Source: Spirochaetia bacterium
Lineage (GTDB): Bacteria > Spirochaetota > Spirochaetia > Treponematales > Treponemataceae
NCBI GenBank assembly: GCA_022768685.1
Contig: JALEPQ010000139.1
Span: forward strand, 1 to 38,008
Direction of reading: 5' to 3'
Length of the DNA stretch: 38,008 bases
Part shown: positions 9,894 to 19,792 of the stretch, in pieces
How the letters are laid out: each line of letters opens with the position of its first letter
Numbering within the stretch: the first letter of the stretch is position 1
Program-made: the position numbers and the translations under genes
The notes under the pieces: generated by a model
What the model saw: only the letters and a program-made list of their open reading frames with translations
Databases searched by the model: none
Told to the model about the DNA's origin: nothing

Positions 9894-10328
9894 CTAGAAC
9901 ACAGTTTCTTCTTCAGAAACGTAGTCTTCTACGGCTTCAGTCTGTTTTACACTCTTACTGCCGGCATCAGATTTCGTTTTTTCATCAGTTTCAAATTTTG
10001 GTTTGTACTCAATGTGTTCGGCAACAACAAAAACTTTGCTTTTAGATTTTCCATCGTTGTCCTTCCAACGATCCTGCTTCAATCTTCCAACAACTCTAAC
10101 ACCACGACCTTTTTCTGCCTGCTTCTCACATAATTCAGCCATTTTCCCAAAAGTCTGAACATCAAAATAAGACACTTCGCTAACACCTTCGCCGTTTTTA
10201 TTCTTATAAAAACGATTTACAGCAACAGGAAAAACACATACTTTGAAACCTTTTGTTGGTTCCGAAAGTTCGCCATTTTTAACAACATTCCCTTCAATGA
10301 TTAAAGAATTCAACTGGTTCATATACAA
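9894..10328 (-). CDS. ssb: Single-stranded DNA-binding protein
   Basis: OB-fold SSB sequence (MNQLNSLIIEGNVVKNGELSEPTKG...VSYFDVQTFGKMAELCEKQAEKGRGVRVVGRLKQDRW) with an acidic tail ending EEETVF. Confidence 0.88.
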   Translation of the reverse strand: MYMNQLNSLIIEGNVVKNGELSEPTKGFKVCVFPVAVNRFYKNKNGEGVSEVSYFDVQTFGKMAELCEKQAEKGRGVRVVGRLKQDRWKDNDGKSKSKVFVVAEHIEYKPKFETDEKTKSDAGSKSVKQTEAVEDYVSEEETVF

Positions 10329-10384
10329 CCTCTTTTTAAAATTTTGATTTAAGTTTCCTGGCCAGGTTACTTACGAGACATAAA

Positions 10385-10430
10385 AAATCTCTGTATATAT
10401 ATTTGCCGAGATTGTATCATTTTTACAAAA
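10385..10430 (-). promoter_or_regulatory. Promoter-like motif upstream of ssb (copy B)
   Basis: Minus strand reads GTAAAAATGATACAATCTCGGCAAATATATATA, preceded by A/T tracts (about 10430-10470). Confidence 0.45.
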
Positions 10431-10484
10431 AATTTAAAAAAAAATTAAAAAAAATTGAATTTTTTTTGAATTTTTCAGGAAAAA

Positions 10485-12398
10485 TCAAGAATTACTGAGT
10501 AATCTAAGCATATAAAGAGTTACATATTCAGTTAATGCTTCCTGATCTTTAATTTTTTGAAGATTAGGAGTTCTAACTAAGGTTGTTGCAAGATTTTCGA
10601 TTCTATCTTTTGTAAAGGTTGTTGCAGTTAAAGTGCGTACAACTTTACGTGTGTAGTCGCGGATAAGAGTATTCACATCTTCTGTGAGATTTGCATAAGC
10701 TTCTTTTGTAATCATTCTGTTCCATTGTTTATTAAGATAATCAAGTTCACGGTCAACAGTAGAACCTTCTGGAACAAGTTCAGAAGCAATTTCTTTTGCT
10801 TTAGAGGAGAACTGTTCCTTTTTTGAAACAGGTTTTGTTTTTTTTGGTAATTCATAATCTTCAGCTTTTTCTTCTTTTGCATAGGAATTATGAATTTTAG
10901 CTTTATTAGCATTATCTTTCTTTTTGCTTTTATGAATCAACGCAAGAATCCAGGAAATTATGGGTATTGTATAGTGTAAAGGAAGTCTAGCTCTTACACT
11001 TGAGTAAATGTTTTTATGACTGATCATTAAAATCTTTGAATAAGGTAATAACTGTCCACCCTGGAATAGCTGAATGTACTGCATTGAATCTTCATGAGAG
11101 GCTTCTATTGCCAGAATATTCATAAAGGCAGAATTTAAAATGGCATAAAGCATAGGTGAATTTTTTTCTACAAGATTTTCCAATGTTGCTTCAAAGGCCG
11201 CTGAATCTGTCATTTCTGGTAATGTTTCAAAATCAAGAAGAGAGTTGAGCCAGTTTTCTTCAAGGATTTTTGTGATAGATTCATGAGCTTCGTTGCATAA
11301 TCTTATAACAACTGTAATGACATTTTTTTTGTAAATAAAATATCTGGACCCTGAGGCAACTTTAAAAACTAACAAAGGAGGCAGTTCATTATTTGCACCA
11401 TCAGTTGTCATTTTCTGAAAAAATTCTCTGAAATCTTCATCAGAAAGCCTTCCATACAAAGTTCTGCCAGACTTATCTTCAAATTTAAGAACTTGAGCCA
11501 TTGTAAAAAAGTATGGAGGAGAAGACAGACAGTTTTCTAATTCTCTTAAGGCTTCTTCTCTCTTTTTTGATTCCTGAAATTTACCTTTAAGATAAGTACA
11601 ATGAATTTCTGAAATTTTTACGGCCTGCAAAACATTCAAATCTTCAATAGTTTTATCCTGAATTTTTTCGAAATCCTGGCGGATATAGTATAAAGTCTGA
11701 TTCCAAAGGTAATAATCATCGCCCTGGGAAAAATCTATATATGAACTATTTTTTACATCAATGAAATTCTGATAATAATGTTGAATGGAAATGCTCTTTG
11801 TAGGATTTGTAGAGCGCAATTTTTTTAGAAAATAGTCATGGTATTCTTCTTTTCTAAGAATTTTTCTAAGCTTTATCTGTGCAGTTTCTATCAGAACTTT
11901 AATTGGAACACAGGCTGGAAGAAGAATTGATCCTAAATCTTTTCCCATATCCACTAAGTATAAAACTGGTGAGTTTGTATTTTCTTTTTCTATGAGTTCA
12001 GGCAGATAAACATCAGCTGATTTTTTTTCAAAAAGGCTCAGAGGTATTTGTTTTGGCAAATCAGTTGTATTTGGATAAGGAACTGATTCATTTTTTAGAA
12101 TTTCTTTATATTGAGTTGCATATTTTACAGAAAGATAAGTTGTAGACACAATTGTACGTTTGTTATTTGCATCAATAATTCCAACCAGATGTTTTTCTGA
12201 AAGCCCTGTAAGTTCTGCAGTTAAAGTTGATGCTGTGTCTGCCAGGTATCTTACTAAATCCGGTTGTTCTTCTATGTAGTGTTCTGCGTACTTTTTTATA
12301 AAAGTTGTAAATTCACGGAAATCAATAAATGGAGATTTCTGTTTTTCTGTATACATTTTTATAATTGAACTTAAACTTGTTGTAGCTGCCATAACCAA
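10485..12398 (-). CDS. Conserved hypothetical protein (probably spirochaetal)
   Basis: Single 637-aa ORF; hydrophobic segment LPLHYTIPIISWILALI followed by a charged C-terminal region. No family recognised. Start may be at the second Met. Confidence 0.7.
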   Translation of the reverse strand: MVMAATTSLSSIIKMYTEKQKSPFIDFREFTTFIKKYAEHYIEEQPDLVRYLADTASTLTAELTGLSEKHLVGIIDANNKRTIVSTTYLSVKYATQYKEILKNESVPYPNTTDLPKQIPLSLFEKKSADVYLPELIEKENTNSPVLYLVDMGKDLGSILLPACVPIKVLIETAQIKLRKILRKEEYHDYFLKKLRSTNPTKSISIQHYYQNFIDVKNSSYIDFSQGDDYYLWNQTLYYIRQDFEKIQDKTIEDLNVLQAVKISEIHCTYLKGKFQESKKREEALRELENCLSSPPYFFTMAQVLKFEDKSGRTLYGRLSDEDFREFFQKMTTDGANNELPPLLVFKVASGSRYFIYKKNVITVVIRLCNEAHESITKILEENWLNSLLDFETLPEMTDSAAFEATLENLVEKNSPMLYAILNSAFMNILAIEASHEDSMQYIQLFQGGQLLPYSKILMISHKNIYSSVRARLPLHYTIPIISWILALIHKSKKKDNANKAKIHNSYAKEEKAEDYELPKKTKPVSKKEQFSSKAKEIASELVPEGSTVDRELDYLNKQWNRMITKEAYANLTEDVNTLIRDYTRKVVRTLTATTFTKDRIENLATTLVRTPNLQKIKDQEALTEYVTLYMLRLLSNS

Positions 12399-12471
12399 TA
12401 TATTTTACTATAAAAGTTTTTATTTAACAATAAATGGAGATTAATTCGATTTTTTGTAATATAATAAAAGA

Positions 12472-14250
12472 ATGAGTAGATTTGAAATTAAAGATAAATT
12501 TTTATTAGATGGAGAACCTTTTCAGATTATTTCGGGTTCAATTCACTATTTTAGAGTGGTACCTGAGTACTGGAGAGATAGATTAGAAAAATTGAAGAAT
12601 ATGGGATGTAATACTGTTGAAACTTACATTCCATGGAATATGCATGAACCTAAAAAAGGCGAATTTCATTTTGAAGGGATGCTTGATTTTGAAAAGTTTC
12701 TTGATATTGCACAGGAATTAGGTTTGTATGCAATTGTACGACCTTCTCCTTATATTTGTGCAGAATGGGAATTAGGTGGATTACCTTCCTGGTTATTTAA
12801 CATTGATGGAATGGAACTCAGATGCAAAAATCAGCCATATTATGACAATATCACTGATTATTACAAAGTCCTTTTTCCAAAGTTAGTAAATCATCAGATA
12901 GATAAGGGTGGAAATGTAATCCTTATGCAGATTGAAAATGAATATGGATATTACGGAAAGGATACCTCTTACTTAAAATTTCTTTCAGATTTGATGAGAG
13001 ATTTGGGTGCTACAGTTCCTTTTGTTACTTCTGATGGTCCTTATGGAAAGATGTTTATTAACGGTCAGTTACCAGGTGCCCTTCCTACAGGAAACTTTGG
13101 TTCACATGCCTGGACTTTATTTCATGCCATGAAAAAAATGATGAAGAAAAATCCTGGTCCATTAATGTGCATGGAATTTTGGATTGGCTGGTTTGATGCC
13201 TGGGGAAATAAAGAACATAAAGGTTCAAAGCTTAAGCAGAATATAAAAGATCTTAATTATATTTTGAAACATGGTAATGTAAATTTTTATATGTTCCATG
13301 GTGGTACAAATTTTGGTTTTATGAACGGTTCAAATTATTACGGACATATAACACCTGATGTTACAAGCTATGATTATGATGCACCTCTTTCCGAAGATGG
13401 ACAGATTACTCCAAAGTATGAAACTTTTAAACAGATAATAAAGAAATATCGTGATTTTGATGATGTGGAATTTACAACAAAAATTACACGGAAGACTTAT
13501 GGAGAAATAAAAGCAGTTTCCCGCATAGGTTTGTTTGAAAATCTGGAACGACTTTCAACTGGAATTAAATCTGAAAATCCAAAAAATATGGAAGCGTTGG
13601 AACAGTCTTACGGCTATACTCTTTACAGAACTGAAATTTCAGCAGATGAAAAAAACAAAGAAATCAGTTTTAAAGATGCAGCAGACAGAATTATTGCCTA
13701 TGGAGGAAATAAAAAACTGTTCACTTTGTATGATAAAGAAATTGAATCTGCAAAGAAAACTTTATCTTTAGCTGATGGTTCTACATTAGATCTTCTTGTA
13801 GAAAATATGGGACGCGTAAATTTTGCAGGAAAAATCCCTTATCAGCGAAAAGGTATAAAATCTGATGTTCTTATAGGTGAAAAAGCCCATAAGAATTGGG
13901 AAATGTTTACTATTCCTCTTGATGAAAAACAGATGAGTGAAGTTGAAAGACTTTTGTCAGATTCGAATTTAGTTAATTTTGGCGATAAACCTACATTTAC
14001 CAAATTTACATTTAATGTTGAAGAACCTGCAGATACTTTTCTTGATTTTGAAGGATGGGGAAAAGGTTGTGCTTTTGTAAATGGATTTAATATTGGTCGT
14101 TACTGGGAGATTGGTCCTCAAAAACGCCTTTATATTCCTGCTCCACTTTTAAAAACTGGAGAAAATACAATTATCATGTTTGAAACTGAAGGAAAAGCAT
14201 GTGATTTTATCAGCTTAAAAGATAAGCCAGATTTGGGGCCTAAAAAATAA
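12472..14250 (+). CDS. Beta-galactosidase, glycoside hydrolase family 35
   Basis: FLLDGEPFQIISGSIHYFRVVPEYWRDRLEKLKNMGCNTVETYIPWNMHEPKKGEFHFEG, QIENEYGYYG, CMEFWIGWFDAWG, YMFHGGTNFGFMNG: canonical GH35 motifs. Confidence 0.95.
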   Translation: MSRFEIKDKFLLDGEPFQIISGSIHYFRVVPEYWRDRLEKLKNMGCNTVETYIPWNMHEPKKGEFHFEGMLDFEKFLDIAQELGLYAIVRPSPYICAEWELGGLPSWLFNIDGMELRCKNQPYYDNITDYYKVLFPKLVNHQIDKGGNVILMQIENEYGYYGKDTSYLKFLSDLMRDLGATVPFVTSDGPYGKMFINGQLPGALPTGNFGSHAWTLFHAMKKMMKKNPGPLMCMEFWIGWFDAWGNKEHKGSKLKQNIKDLNYILKHGNVNFYMFHGGTNFGFMNGSNYYGHITPDVTSYDYDAPLSEDGQITPKYETFKQIIKKYRDFDDVEFTTKITRKTYGEIKAVSRIGLFENLERLSTGIKSENPKNMEALEQSYGYTLYRTEISADEKNKEISFKDAADRIIAYGGNKKLFTLYDKEIESAKKTLSLADGSTLDLLVENMGRVNFAGKIPYQRKGIKSDVLIGEKAHKNWEMFTIPLDEKQMSEVERLLSDSNLVNFGDKPTFTKFTFNVEEPADTFLDFEGWGKGCAFVNGFNIGRYWEIGPQKRLYIPAPLLKTGENTIIMFETEGKACDFISLKDKPDLGPKK

Positions 14251-15089
14251 TGAAGCGGGTTTTAACAGTACAAGATATTTCCTGCGTGGGGAAATGTTCT
14301 TTAACAGTAGCCTTGCCTGTTATTTCTGCAATGGGAGTTGAAACCTGTGTTCTTCCAACTGCAGTGCTTTCCAACCATACTGCGTTCAGTGGTTTTACTT
14401 TTAGGGATTTAACTGAGGATATACAACCTGTTTGTGAGCAATGGAAAAAAGAAAAGCTTCATTTTGATGCAATCTATACAGGATATTTAGGTTCTTTTGA
14501 ACAGCTGAATCTGATTGGAAAATTGATTGAGGATTTTGGTGGAAAAGACACTATTACCATAGTTGATCCTTGTATGGCCGATAATGGAAAACTTTACACG
14601 GGTTTTACAAAAGAATTTGCAGCTGCTATGGGAAAATTGTGTTCAAAAGCGGATGTAATAGTTCCTAATCTAACAGAGGCTTCGTATCTTCTGGATATTC
14701 CCTATATTGAAAGTGGATACAATGAAGATTATATACACGAAATTCTAGTAAAACTTTCACGTACTGGTGCTAAGAAAATTGTTCTAAAGGGTGTACAGTA
14801 TGGAAAAGGTGAAAAATTAGGTATTGTAAGCTATGATTCGGAGACTGAAACTTTTTCGCAGTATTTTCATAAAAAAATGCCCCAAAGTTTTCATGGTACA
14901 GGTGATATTTTTGCCAGTGTTCTGACTGGTGCATTAATGCGTAATGTGCCATTTGAAAAAGCGTATGCCCTTGCTGCTGATTTTGTTGTACAGGCAATTT
15001 CAGAAACTCTGGCACATGCAGACTATAATTGGTATGGAGTTGATTTTGAAAGTGCAATTCCTTATCTGGTGGGCAGATTAAATAATTAA
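14250..15089 (+). CDS. pdxY: Pyridoxal/pyridoxamine kinase-like (PfkB/ribokinase fold)
   Basis: VQDISCVGKCSLTVALPVISAMGVETCVLPTAVLSNHT, VDPCMADNGKLY, VPNLTEASYLL and FHGTGDIFASVLTGAL. Start overlaps the GH35 stop by 1 nt (TAATG). Confidence 0.85.
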   Translation: MKRVLTVQDISCVGKCSLTVALPVISAMGVETCVLPTAVLSNHTAFSGFTFRDLTEDIQPVCEQWKKEKLHFDAIYTGYLGSFEQLNLIGKLIEDFGGKDTITIVDPCMADNGKLYTGFTKEFAAAMGKLCSKADVIVPNLTEASYLLDIPYIESGYNEDYIHEILVKLSRTGAKKIVLKGVQYGKGEKLGIVSYDSETETFSQYFHKKMPQSFHGTGDIFASVLTGALMRNVPFEKAYALAADFVVQAISETLAHADYNWYGVDFESAIPYLVGRLNN

Positions 15090-15215
15090 ACATCTGTTTT
15101 TCTGTATTTTATAAAGTTATTGTTATTGTTTTATTTTTTCGTTTATTTTTAAGGTTTCATGGGATATAATTTTTATTAATTATATGAGAAACATAATAAA
15201 CAGGAGATAGTGAAT

Positions 15216-15374
15216 ATGGAAAGAATGCAATGCGACAATTGTGGTTATGTATATGACAAAGATGAGGGAGACCCAAAGAACAATATTCCTGCAGGAACTG
15301 CATGGGCAGATGTACCTGCAGATTATAAATGTCCTGAATGTGGTGCTTCTAAAGATAAGTTTATCGTTGAATAA
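15216..15374 (+). CDS. Rubredoxin
   Basis: Missing from the ORF track because of length. Translates to MERMQCDNCGYVYDKDEGDPKNNIPAGTAWADVPADYKCPECGASKDKFIVE* with paired CxxC motifs; SD AGGAGA upstream. Confidence 0.96.
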   Translation: MERMQCDNCGYVYDKDEGDPKNNIPAGTAWADVPADYKCPECGASKDKFIVE

Positions 15375-15389
15375 TTAGCATCAAAATAA

Positions 15390-15436
15390 AAAAGACTGCA
15401 TAATAAGTTTATAATCTGTTATGCAGTCTTTTTTTT
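15390..15436. terminator. Rho-independent terminator, potentially bidirectional
   Basis: AAAAAAGACTGCATAA...TTATGCAGTCTTTTTTTT directly downstream of rubredoxin; T-rich on both strands. Confidence 0.85.
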
Positions 15437-15590
15437 AGTTCCCTCGTCTAACCAGCATTTTTGACAGTTTTTCAGAAAATGTGTCTACCACCTGTACTGA
15501 TTAAACTTTCCAGGAGATTTTCTTTAACTCCATTTAATAGTCTGATTTTTCATCGATTGATAAAGATTCAACAAGTTCTTTTGTGTTCAT
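15435..15590 (-). pseudogene. Possible decayed small ORF
   Basis: Minus strand reads MNTKELVESLSIDEKSDY*MELKKISWKV*SVQVVDTFSEKLSKMLVRRGN*: one frame with two internal stops, ending at the rubredoxin terminator. Confidence 0.25.
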
Positions 15591-15764
15591 AACAATCATT
15601 ATAAGTACGAAAACGTTTTTTTTGAAGAAAAAATATATGGATAAAATAATGTCAAACAGTTAAAATGTGAAATATTTTAAGAAAAGATTGTTATTCAACA
15701 AAGGAATTAAAGTTAATTCGGAAATAGAAATTTCTTCATTGAATTGCTATAGGAGAATGGAAAA

Positions 15765-16922
15765 ATGATTACTTCAAATAGAATGAATAATTTGCATCCG
15801 TATGTACCGGGAGAGCAGCCAAAAGACAGAGTTTACATCAAATTAAATGCAAACGAAAATCCTTATCCTCCTTGTAAACAAGTTATAAAAGCTGTTTCAA
15901 AATTTGTGAAAACAAATCCTATGAAAATGGCAGTTTACCCTGATCCTGATTCAAATGAACTGCATGCTGCTATTGCTGATATGCTAAATAAAACAGGCGG
16001 AGTATTATGTCGTGCAAAGGTTGATGGTAAACATTGTGAACCTTCTGAAGAAGATAAAATACCTTTTACTATAACTCCAGATATGATTTACAGTGGAAAT
16101 GGAAGTGATGAAGTTCTTTCTTTTGTATTTTACGCTTTTTTTGATTCCAGTAAGAAATTTGTAATGCCACAGTTTACATATAGTTTCTATCCAGTTTATG
16201 CAGGATTCTATAATATTCCAATGGATACTGTTCCTTTAAAAGATGATTGGTCTCTGGATACAGATGAAATGCTTTCTAGAGCTAAAAATAATGCAGGTGG
16301 AATTATTTTTGCAAATCCAAATGCTCCTACAGGAATTGGCTTAAAGCGAGATGAAGTTCGAAAGATGTTGAAATCTGCAAATCCAGATGAAATTTTCATT
16401 GTTGATGAAGCTTATGTTGATTTTGGTGGAGAATCATGTATTCCTTTGCTGGCAGAGTTTAAAAATCTTGTCATTGTAAGAACATTCAGTAAAAGTCTCT
16501 GTTCAGCTGGTATGAGACTTGGATATATTGTTGCTAATCCAGAACTTGTAAATATTGTTACAACAGTAAAGAATAGTGTTAATCACTTTCCTATTGATGC
16601 AGTTGCCCAGGTTGCAGGAAAAGCAGCTTGTGAAAATCCATGGTATTATGCAGATTGCGCAAAGAAAGTTGCTGAAGAAAGAGATAGTTTCTACAATTTC
16701 TTAAAAGAAAAAGGATTTTATGTAATAAAAAGTGAAACTAATTTCCTTTTTGCAAAAAAAGATGGTGTTAAAGGGGAAGATTTATACAAAGCTATAAAAG
16801 CAGAAGGTTTATTAATCAGACACTTTAATACTCCTGGAATTGAAGATTTTGTCAGAATAACTGCAGGGACAAAAGAACAGATGTCAGCTCTTAGAACGGC
16901 GTTTGAAAAAGTGATTGGATAA
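15765..16922 (+). CDS. hisC: Histidinol-phosphate aminotransferase (class I/II aminotransferase)
   Basis: IKLNANENPYPP, YSGNGSDEVLSFVFYAF, FANPNAPTGIGL, IVDEAYVDFGGES and RTFSKSLCSAGMRLGY (PLP lysine). Confidence 0.9.
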   Translation: MITSNRMNNLHPYVPGEQPKDRVYIKLNANENPYPPCKQVIKAVSKFVKTNPMKMAVYPDPDSNELHAAIADMLNKTGGVLCRAKVDGKHCEPSEEDKIPFTITPDMIYSGNGSDEVLSFVFYAFFDSSKKFVMPQFTYSFYPVYAGFYNIPMDTVPLKDDWSLDTDEMLSRAKNNAGGIIFANPNAPTGIGLKRDEVRKMLKSANPDEIFIVDEAYVDFGGESCIPLLAEFKNLVIVRTFSKSLCSAGMRLGYIVANPELVNIVTTVKNSVNHFPIDAVAQVAGKAACENPWYYADCAKKVAEERDSFYNFLKEKGFYVIKSETNFLFAKKDGVKGEDLYKAIKAEGLLIRHFNTPGIEDFVRITAGTKEQMSALRTAFEKVIG

Positions 16923-16950
16923 TCAAAAATGTATTATTAGGAGATTTTAA

Positions 16951-17643
16951 ATGAAATTTTTGGTAATTAGTGATTTACATGCACACAATGAAGTTTTAGA
17001 TAAAATGAATGATTTATTTAGTCAGGCTGATGGTGTAATTTTTGGTGGAGATTTTGCTGAATGTTTTAAGCCGGAAACTGGAAAGGATGCTCTGGAACAG
17101 CTTTGTTCGAAACATGAAAATATTTTTGCGGTACTTGGAAACTGTGATAATGAAGATTTTCTTGAAGATTTAGAGAATAAAGATGTAAGTGTAGAAAATT
17201 CCCTTGTTTTTCATGAAGGGCTTGCATTTGCAGGTTCTGGCGGGGGAACAAAATTCACAGGAAAAACAGAATTTGAACGTACTGAAGAAGAAATTCTTGG
17301 AGATTATAATATTGTTCTGGATTCAGTTGAACAGACAGGTGATGAATCATTATGGAACAGTCTGATTGTTATTAGTCATAATCCTCCTAAAGCAGCTTTA
17401 GTTGATAAAGTAAATGAAGAACTTCATGCAGGTAGTCAGATGTTCGCAGAATTTATTACAAAAAATCAGCCTTTAGCAGTTGTTTGTGGACACATTCACG
17501 AAGGAACTGGAATTGAAAAAATTGGTAATACTACAGTTATTAATCCTGGTTCAATTGGTGAAGAAGGAACATTTGCCTGGCTTGAAGTTGCTAAAAAAGG
17601 TGATTCCTGGGAAGTTGTAAAAGCTGAATTAGGAAAACTTTAG
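16951..17643 (+). CDS. Calcineurin-like metallophosphoesterase
   Basis: ISDLHAHNEVL, GGDFAE, LGNCDNE, ISHNPPK, CGHIHEGTGIE and INPGSIGEEG motifs. Confidence 0.88.
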   Translation: MKFLVISDLHAHNEVLDKMNDLFSQADGVIFGGDFAECFKPETGKDALEQLCSKHENIFAVLGNCDNEDFLEDLENKDVSVENSLVFHEGLAFAGSGGGTKFTGKTEFERTEEEILGDYNIVLDSVEQTGDESLWNSLIVISHNPPKAALVDKVNEELHAGSQMFAEFITKNQPLAVVCGHIHEGTGIEKIGNTTVINPGSIGEEGTFAWLEVAKKGDSWEVVKAELGKL

Positions 17644-17650
17644 CCTAAGA

Positions 17651-18583
17651 TTACCTGGTTTCTGAAAGGTAAGTTTTTGCCAGACGGAAACCAAAATAGT
17701 TATAAACCACATCAGGACTGTAACTGTATCGGTCTCCTGTGGAGGTAAACATTGTGTATTCACTGTAACTTCCTCCACGAGAAACCCTTTCATATCCAAT
17801 TTTTGGTCCTGTCTGTTCTGTCTTAGAATAATCTGCGTACCAGTCCCAGCAGAATTCAAGAACGTTTCCTGTCATGTCAAAAAGCCCTTTTTCTGTTGCA
17901 TTTCCAGTTGCAGGTTGAGCTATAGAGTTTGGATCAAAAGGTACCCCTGCAGTTCCTACTACTCTTGATTCAGTTGCGTTTTCAAAAGTCCAGGCATAAA
18001 GAAGATAATCTTCATCACTGGTATTTTTTTTCTGACCGGCAATCAGATCTGAAGGGTATATTTCATTAATGCCGCTTCTAGCTGAAAGTTCCCACTCTGC
18101 TTCTGTAGGAAGCCGGTAACCATTTGCATTCCAGTTACAATCACATAAATCGCAGGAAGCCATATCTGAAGAGTCTTTAATTATTTTTCCGTTAAAAGTA
18201 TAGCAGGGTGTAAGATTGTTCTGTTCACTTAAGGCATTGCACCAGACAATAGCATCATACCATGAAATCATTGTTACAGGTTGATTTTCTGTTTCTTCTG
18301 TAGGGATGGCACCTCGTTTACCATCTGTTCCTGCCTGACCTGGATTTTCAAAATGGTAACCCTTTTTTTCTGCTGCAATTCTAGTTTTATACCAGAGACT
18401 ATATGTTGTTTCAAATTTATTTAAAGAATAGGGGTGCAGCTCTCTTTTTTCAGTAATTGTCTGGGATTCACTGCCAATTGTAAAAGTAAGGTTGGAAGTA
18501 AAATCCGTAAAGTCGAGAGGATTAAAAGCTGATAAATTAAAAAAAATAAAAGTGGTTGTAAAAAATGAAATAATCTTTTTCAT
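17651..18583 (-). CDS. Secreted SUMF1/formylglycine-generating-enzyme-fold protein
   Basis: Signal peptide; VTMISWYDAIVWCNALSEQNNLTPCYT, GYRLPTEAEWELSARSG, GLFDMTGNVLEFCWDWY and RVSRGGSYSE: FGE-sulfatase fold motifs. Confidence 0.88.
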   Translation of the reverse strand: MKKIISFFTTTFIFFNLSAFNPLDFTDFTSNLTFTIGSESQTITEKRELHPYSLNKFETTYSLWYKTRIAAEKKGYHFENPGQAGTDGKRGAIPTEETENQPVTMISWYDAIVWCNALSEQNNLTPCYTFNGKIIKDSSDMASCDLCDCNWNANGYRLPTEAEWELSARSGINEIYPSDLIAGQKKNTSDEDYLLYAWTFENATESRVVGTAGVPFDPNSIAQPATGNATEKGLFDMTGNVLEFCWDWYADYSKTEQTGPKIGYERVSRGGSYSEYTMFTSTGDRYSYSPDVVYNYFGFRLAKTYLSETR

Positions 18584-18600
18584 ATTTTCCTCCAGTTACA

Positions 18601-19656
18601 TTATTTTAGTTTCTTTTCCTGTTTTTTTAATTTTTTTGTTTCAATTTTTATTTCTTTATTTTGCTTTCGTTTAGTTTTGCGCATTTTTTTCTGTAAGCGG
18701 CGTGCTTTTATAGCATTGTTATCAAGACTTAATGCAAAGTAAGCTATAAATACAGAGATAAAACAGAATAATGTAACAGTCATTACCGGGAAAAATCCTG
18801 GCAGGGTATCAAAAGGCAGTTTTACGTTCATTCCATAGAAACTTGTAACTAAAGTTGGAGCCATCATTACCAGATTGATTACAGAAAGTTTTTTCATGAC
18901 TATATTCAGGTTGTTTGAAATGATGGAATTGTAGGCATCCATTACACCGAACATAATGTTGGAATATGTATCAGCCATTTCAATTGCCTGACGGTTATCA
19001 ATAGAAACTCCTTCTACAAAATCAATATCTTCTTCATCAAATTTAATAAGTCGTGTGCTTTTCATTTTTTGAAGCAGAAGTGAATTACTTTTAAGTGAAG
19101 TTGTAAAATAAACCAGAGATTTTTCAAGACCAAGAATCTGCATGATTTCTTTGTTTTCAACTTCAAGTTTCATTTCGTTCTGAATGCTTGTAGATTTTCT
19201 GTTTATTTCTTTAAGATAGCGAAGGAAGTTTAAATTTGCACGATTCATAATCTGAACTATAAAACTAGGAAAATCATTTAATCGCACACCTTTGATTCTG
19301 TTGTTCCCAAAGTCTTTTAAAACTTCACTGTCATACCAGCATATTGTAATGACTACCTTGCCTTTGATGATAATACCAACAGGAACTGCAAAATATGGAG
19401 TTTCTGCTGTTGGATCATAAACAGGAACTCTAACGATTGTAAGAATATAACCTTCACCCTCTTCAATTCGTGAAAGTTCATCAGGGTCTAAGATATCCAG
19501 AATGTGGTCTTGTTCAATATTGTATTCTGATTGAAGAATATTTGTTTCATCTCTTGTAATAGCTCTGGCATCGACCCAAATAGGTTTAGATTCATCCAGA
19601 TCTTCTTTTTTTGTTTTGTGAAAATTTCCATTTATCTGCTGCCAATATGTAATCAT
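18601..19656 (-). CDS. corA: CorA-family divalent cation (Mg2+) transporter
   Basis: C-terminal two-TM region with SFYGMNVKLPF (GMN motif); CorA-like cytosolic domain. Confidence 0.9.
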   Translation of the reverse strand: MITYWQQINGNFHKTKKEDLDESKPIWVDARAITRDETNILQSEYNIEQDHILDILDPDELSRIEEGEGYILTIVRVPVYDPTAETPYFAVPVGIIIKGKVVITICWYDSEVLKDFGNNRIKGVRLNDFPSFIVQIMNRANLNFLRYLKEINRKSTSIQNEMKLEVENKEIMQILGLEKSLVYFTTSLKSNSLLLQKMKSTRLIKFDEEDIDFVEGVSIDNRQAIEMADTYSNIMFGVMDAYNSIISNNLNIVMKKLSVINLVMMAPTLVTSFYGMNVKLPFDTLPGFFPVMTVTLFCFISVFIAYFALSLDNNAIKARRLQKKMRKTKRKQNKEIKIETKKLKKQEKKLK

Positions 19657-19659
19657 AAT

Positions 19660-19792
19660 TTGCCTTCTTTATGGTGGCCTTCTGAATTACAAAAAACAAA
19701 GTGCTTAGCAGATTGAATTCAGGAGGCAAGATTTGATTAAAAAATATATGGGATAACTGGAGCTTCCGCTGTCCATAACTGACGCCTCCTGA
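19660..19792 (-). promoter_or_regulatory. Candidate structured 5' leader of the corA-SUMF1 transcript
   Basis: Perfect 9-bp inverted repeat TCAGGAGGC (19719-19727)/GCCTCCTGA (19784-19792). The 3' arm region (19724-19729) is also complementary to the corA SD region (19660-19665). Alternative stem 19682-19688/19716-19722. Confidence 0.4.

Noticed and set aside
15100-15764. Possible tRNA or structured RNA gene in the rubredoxin-hisC gap
   Set aside because: No cloverleaf, T-arm GTTCRANNC pattern or CCA end recognised; only the rubredoxin terminator and an apparent ORF remnant.
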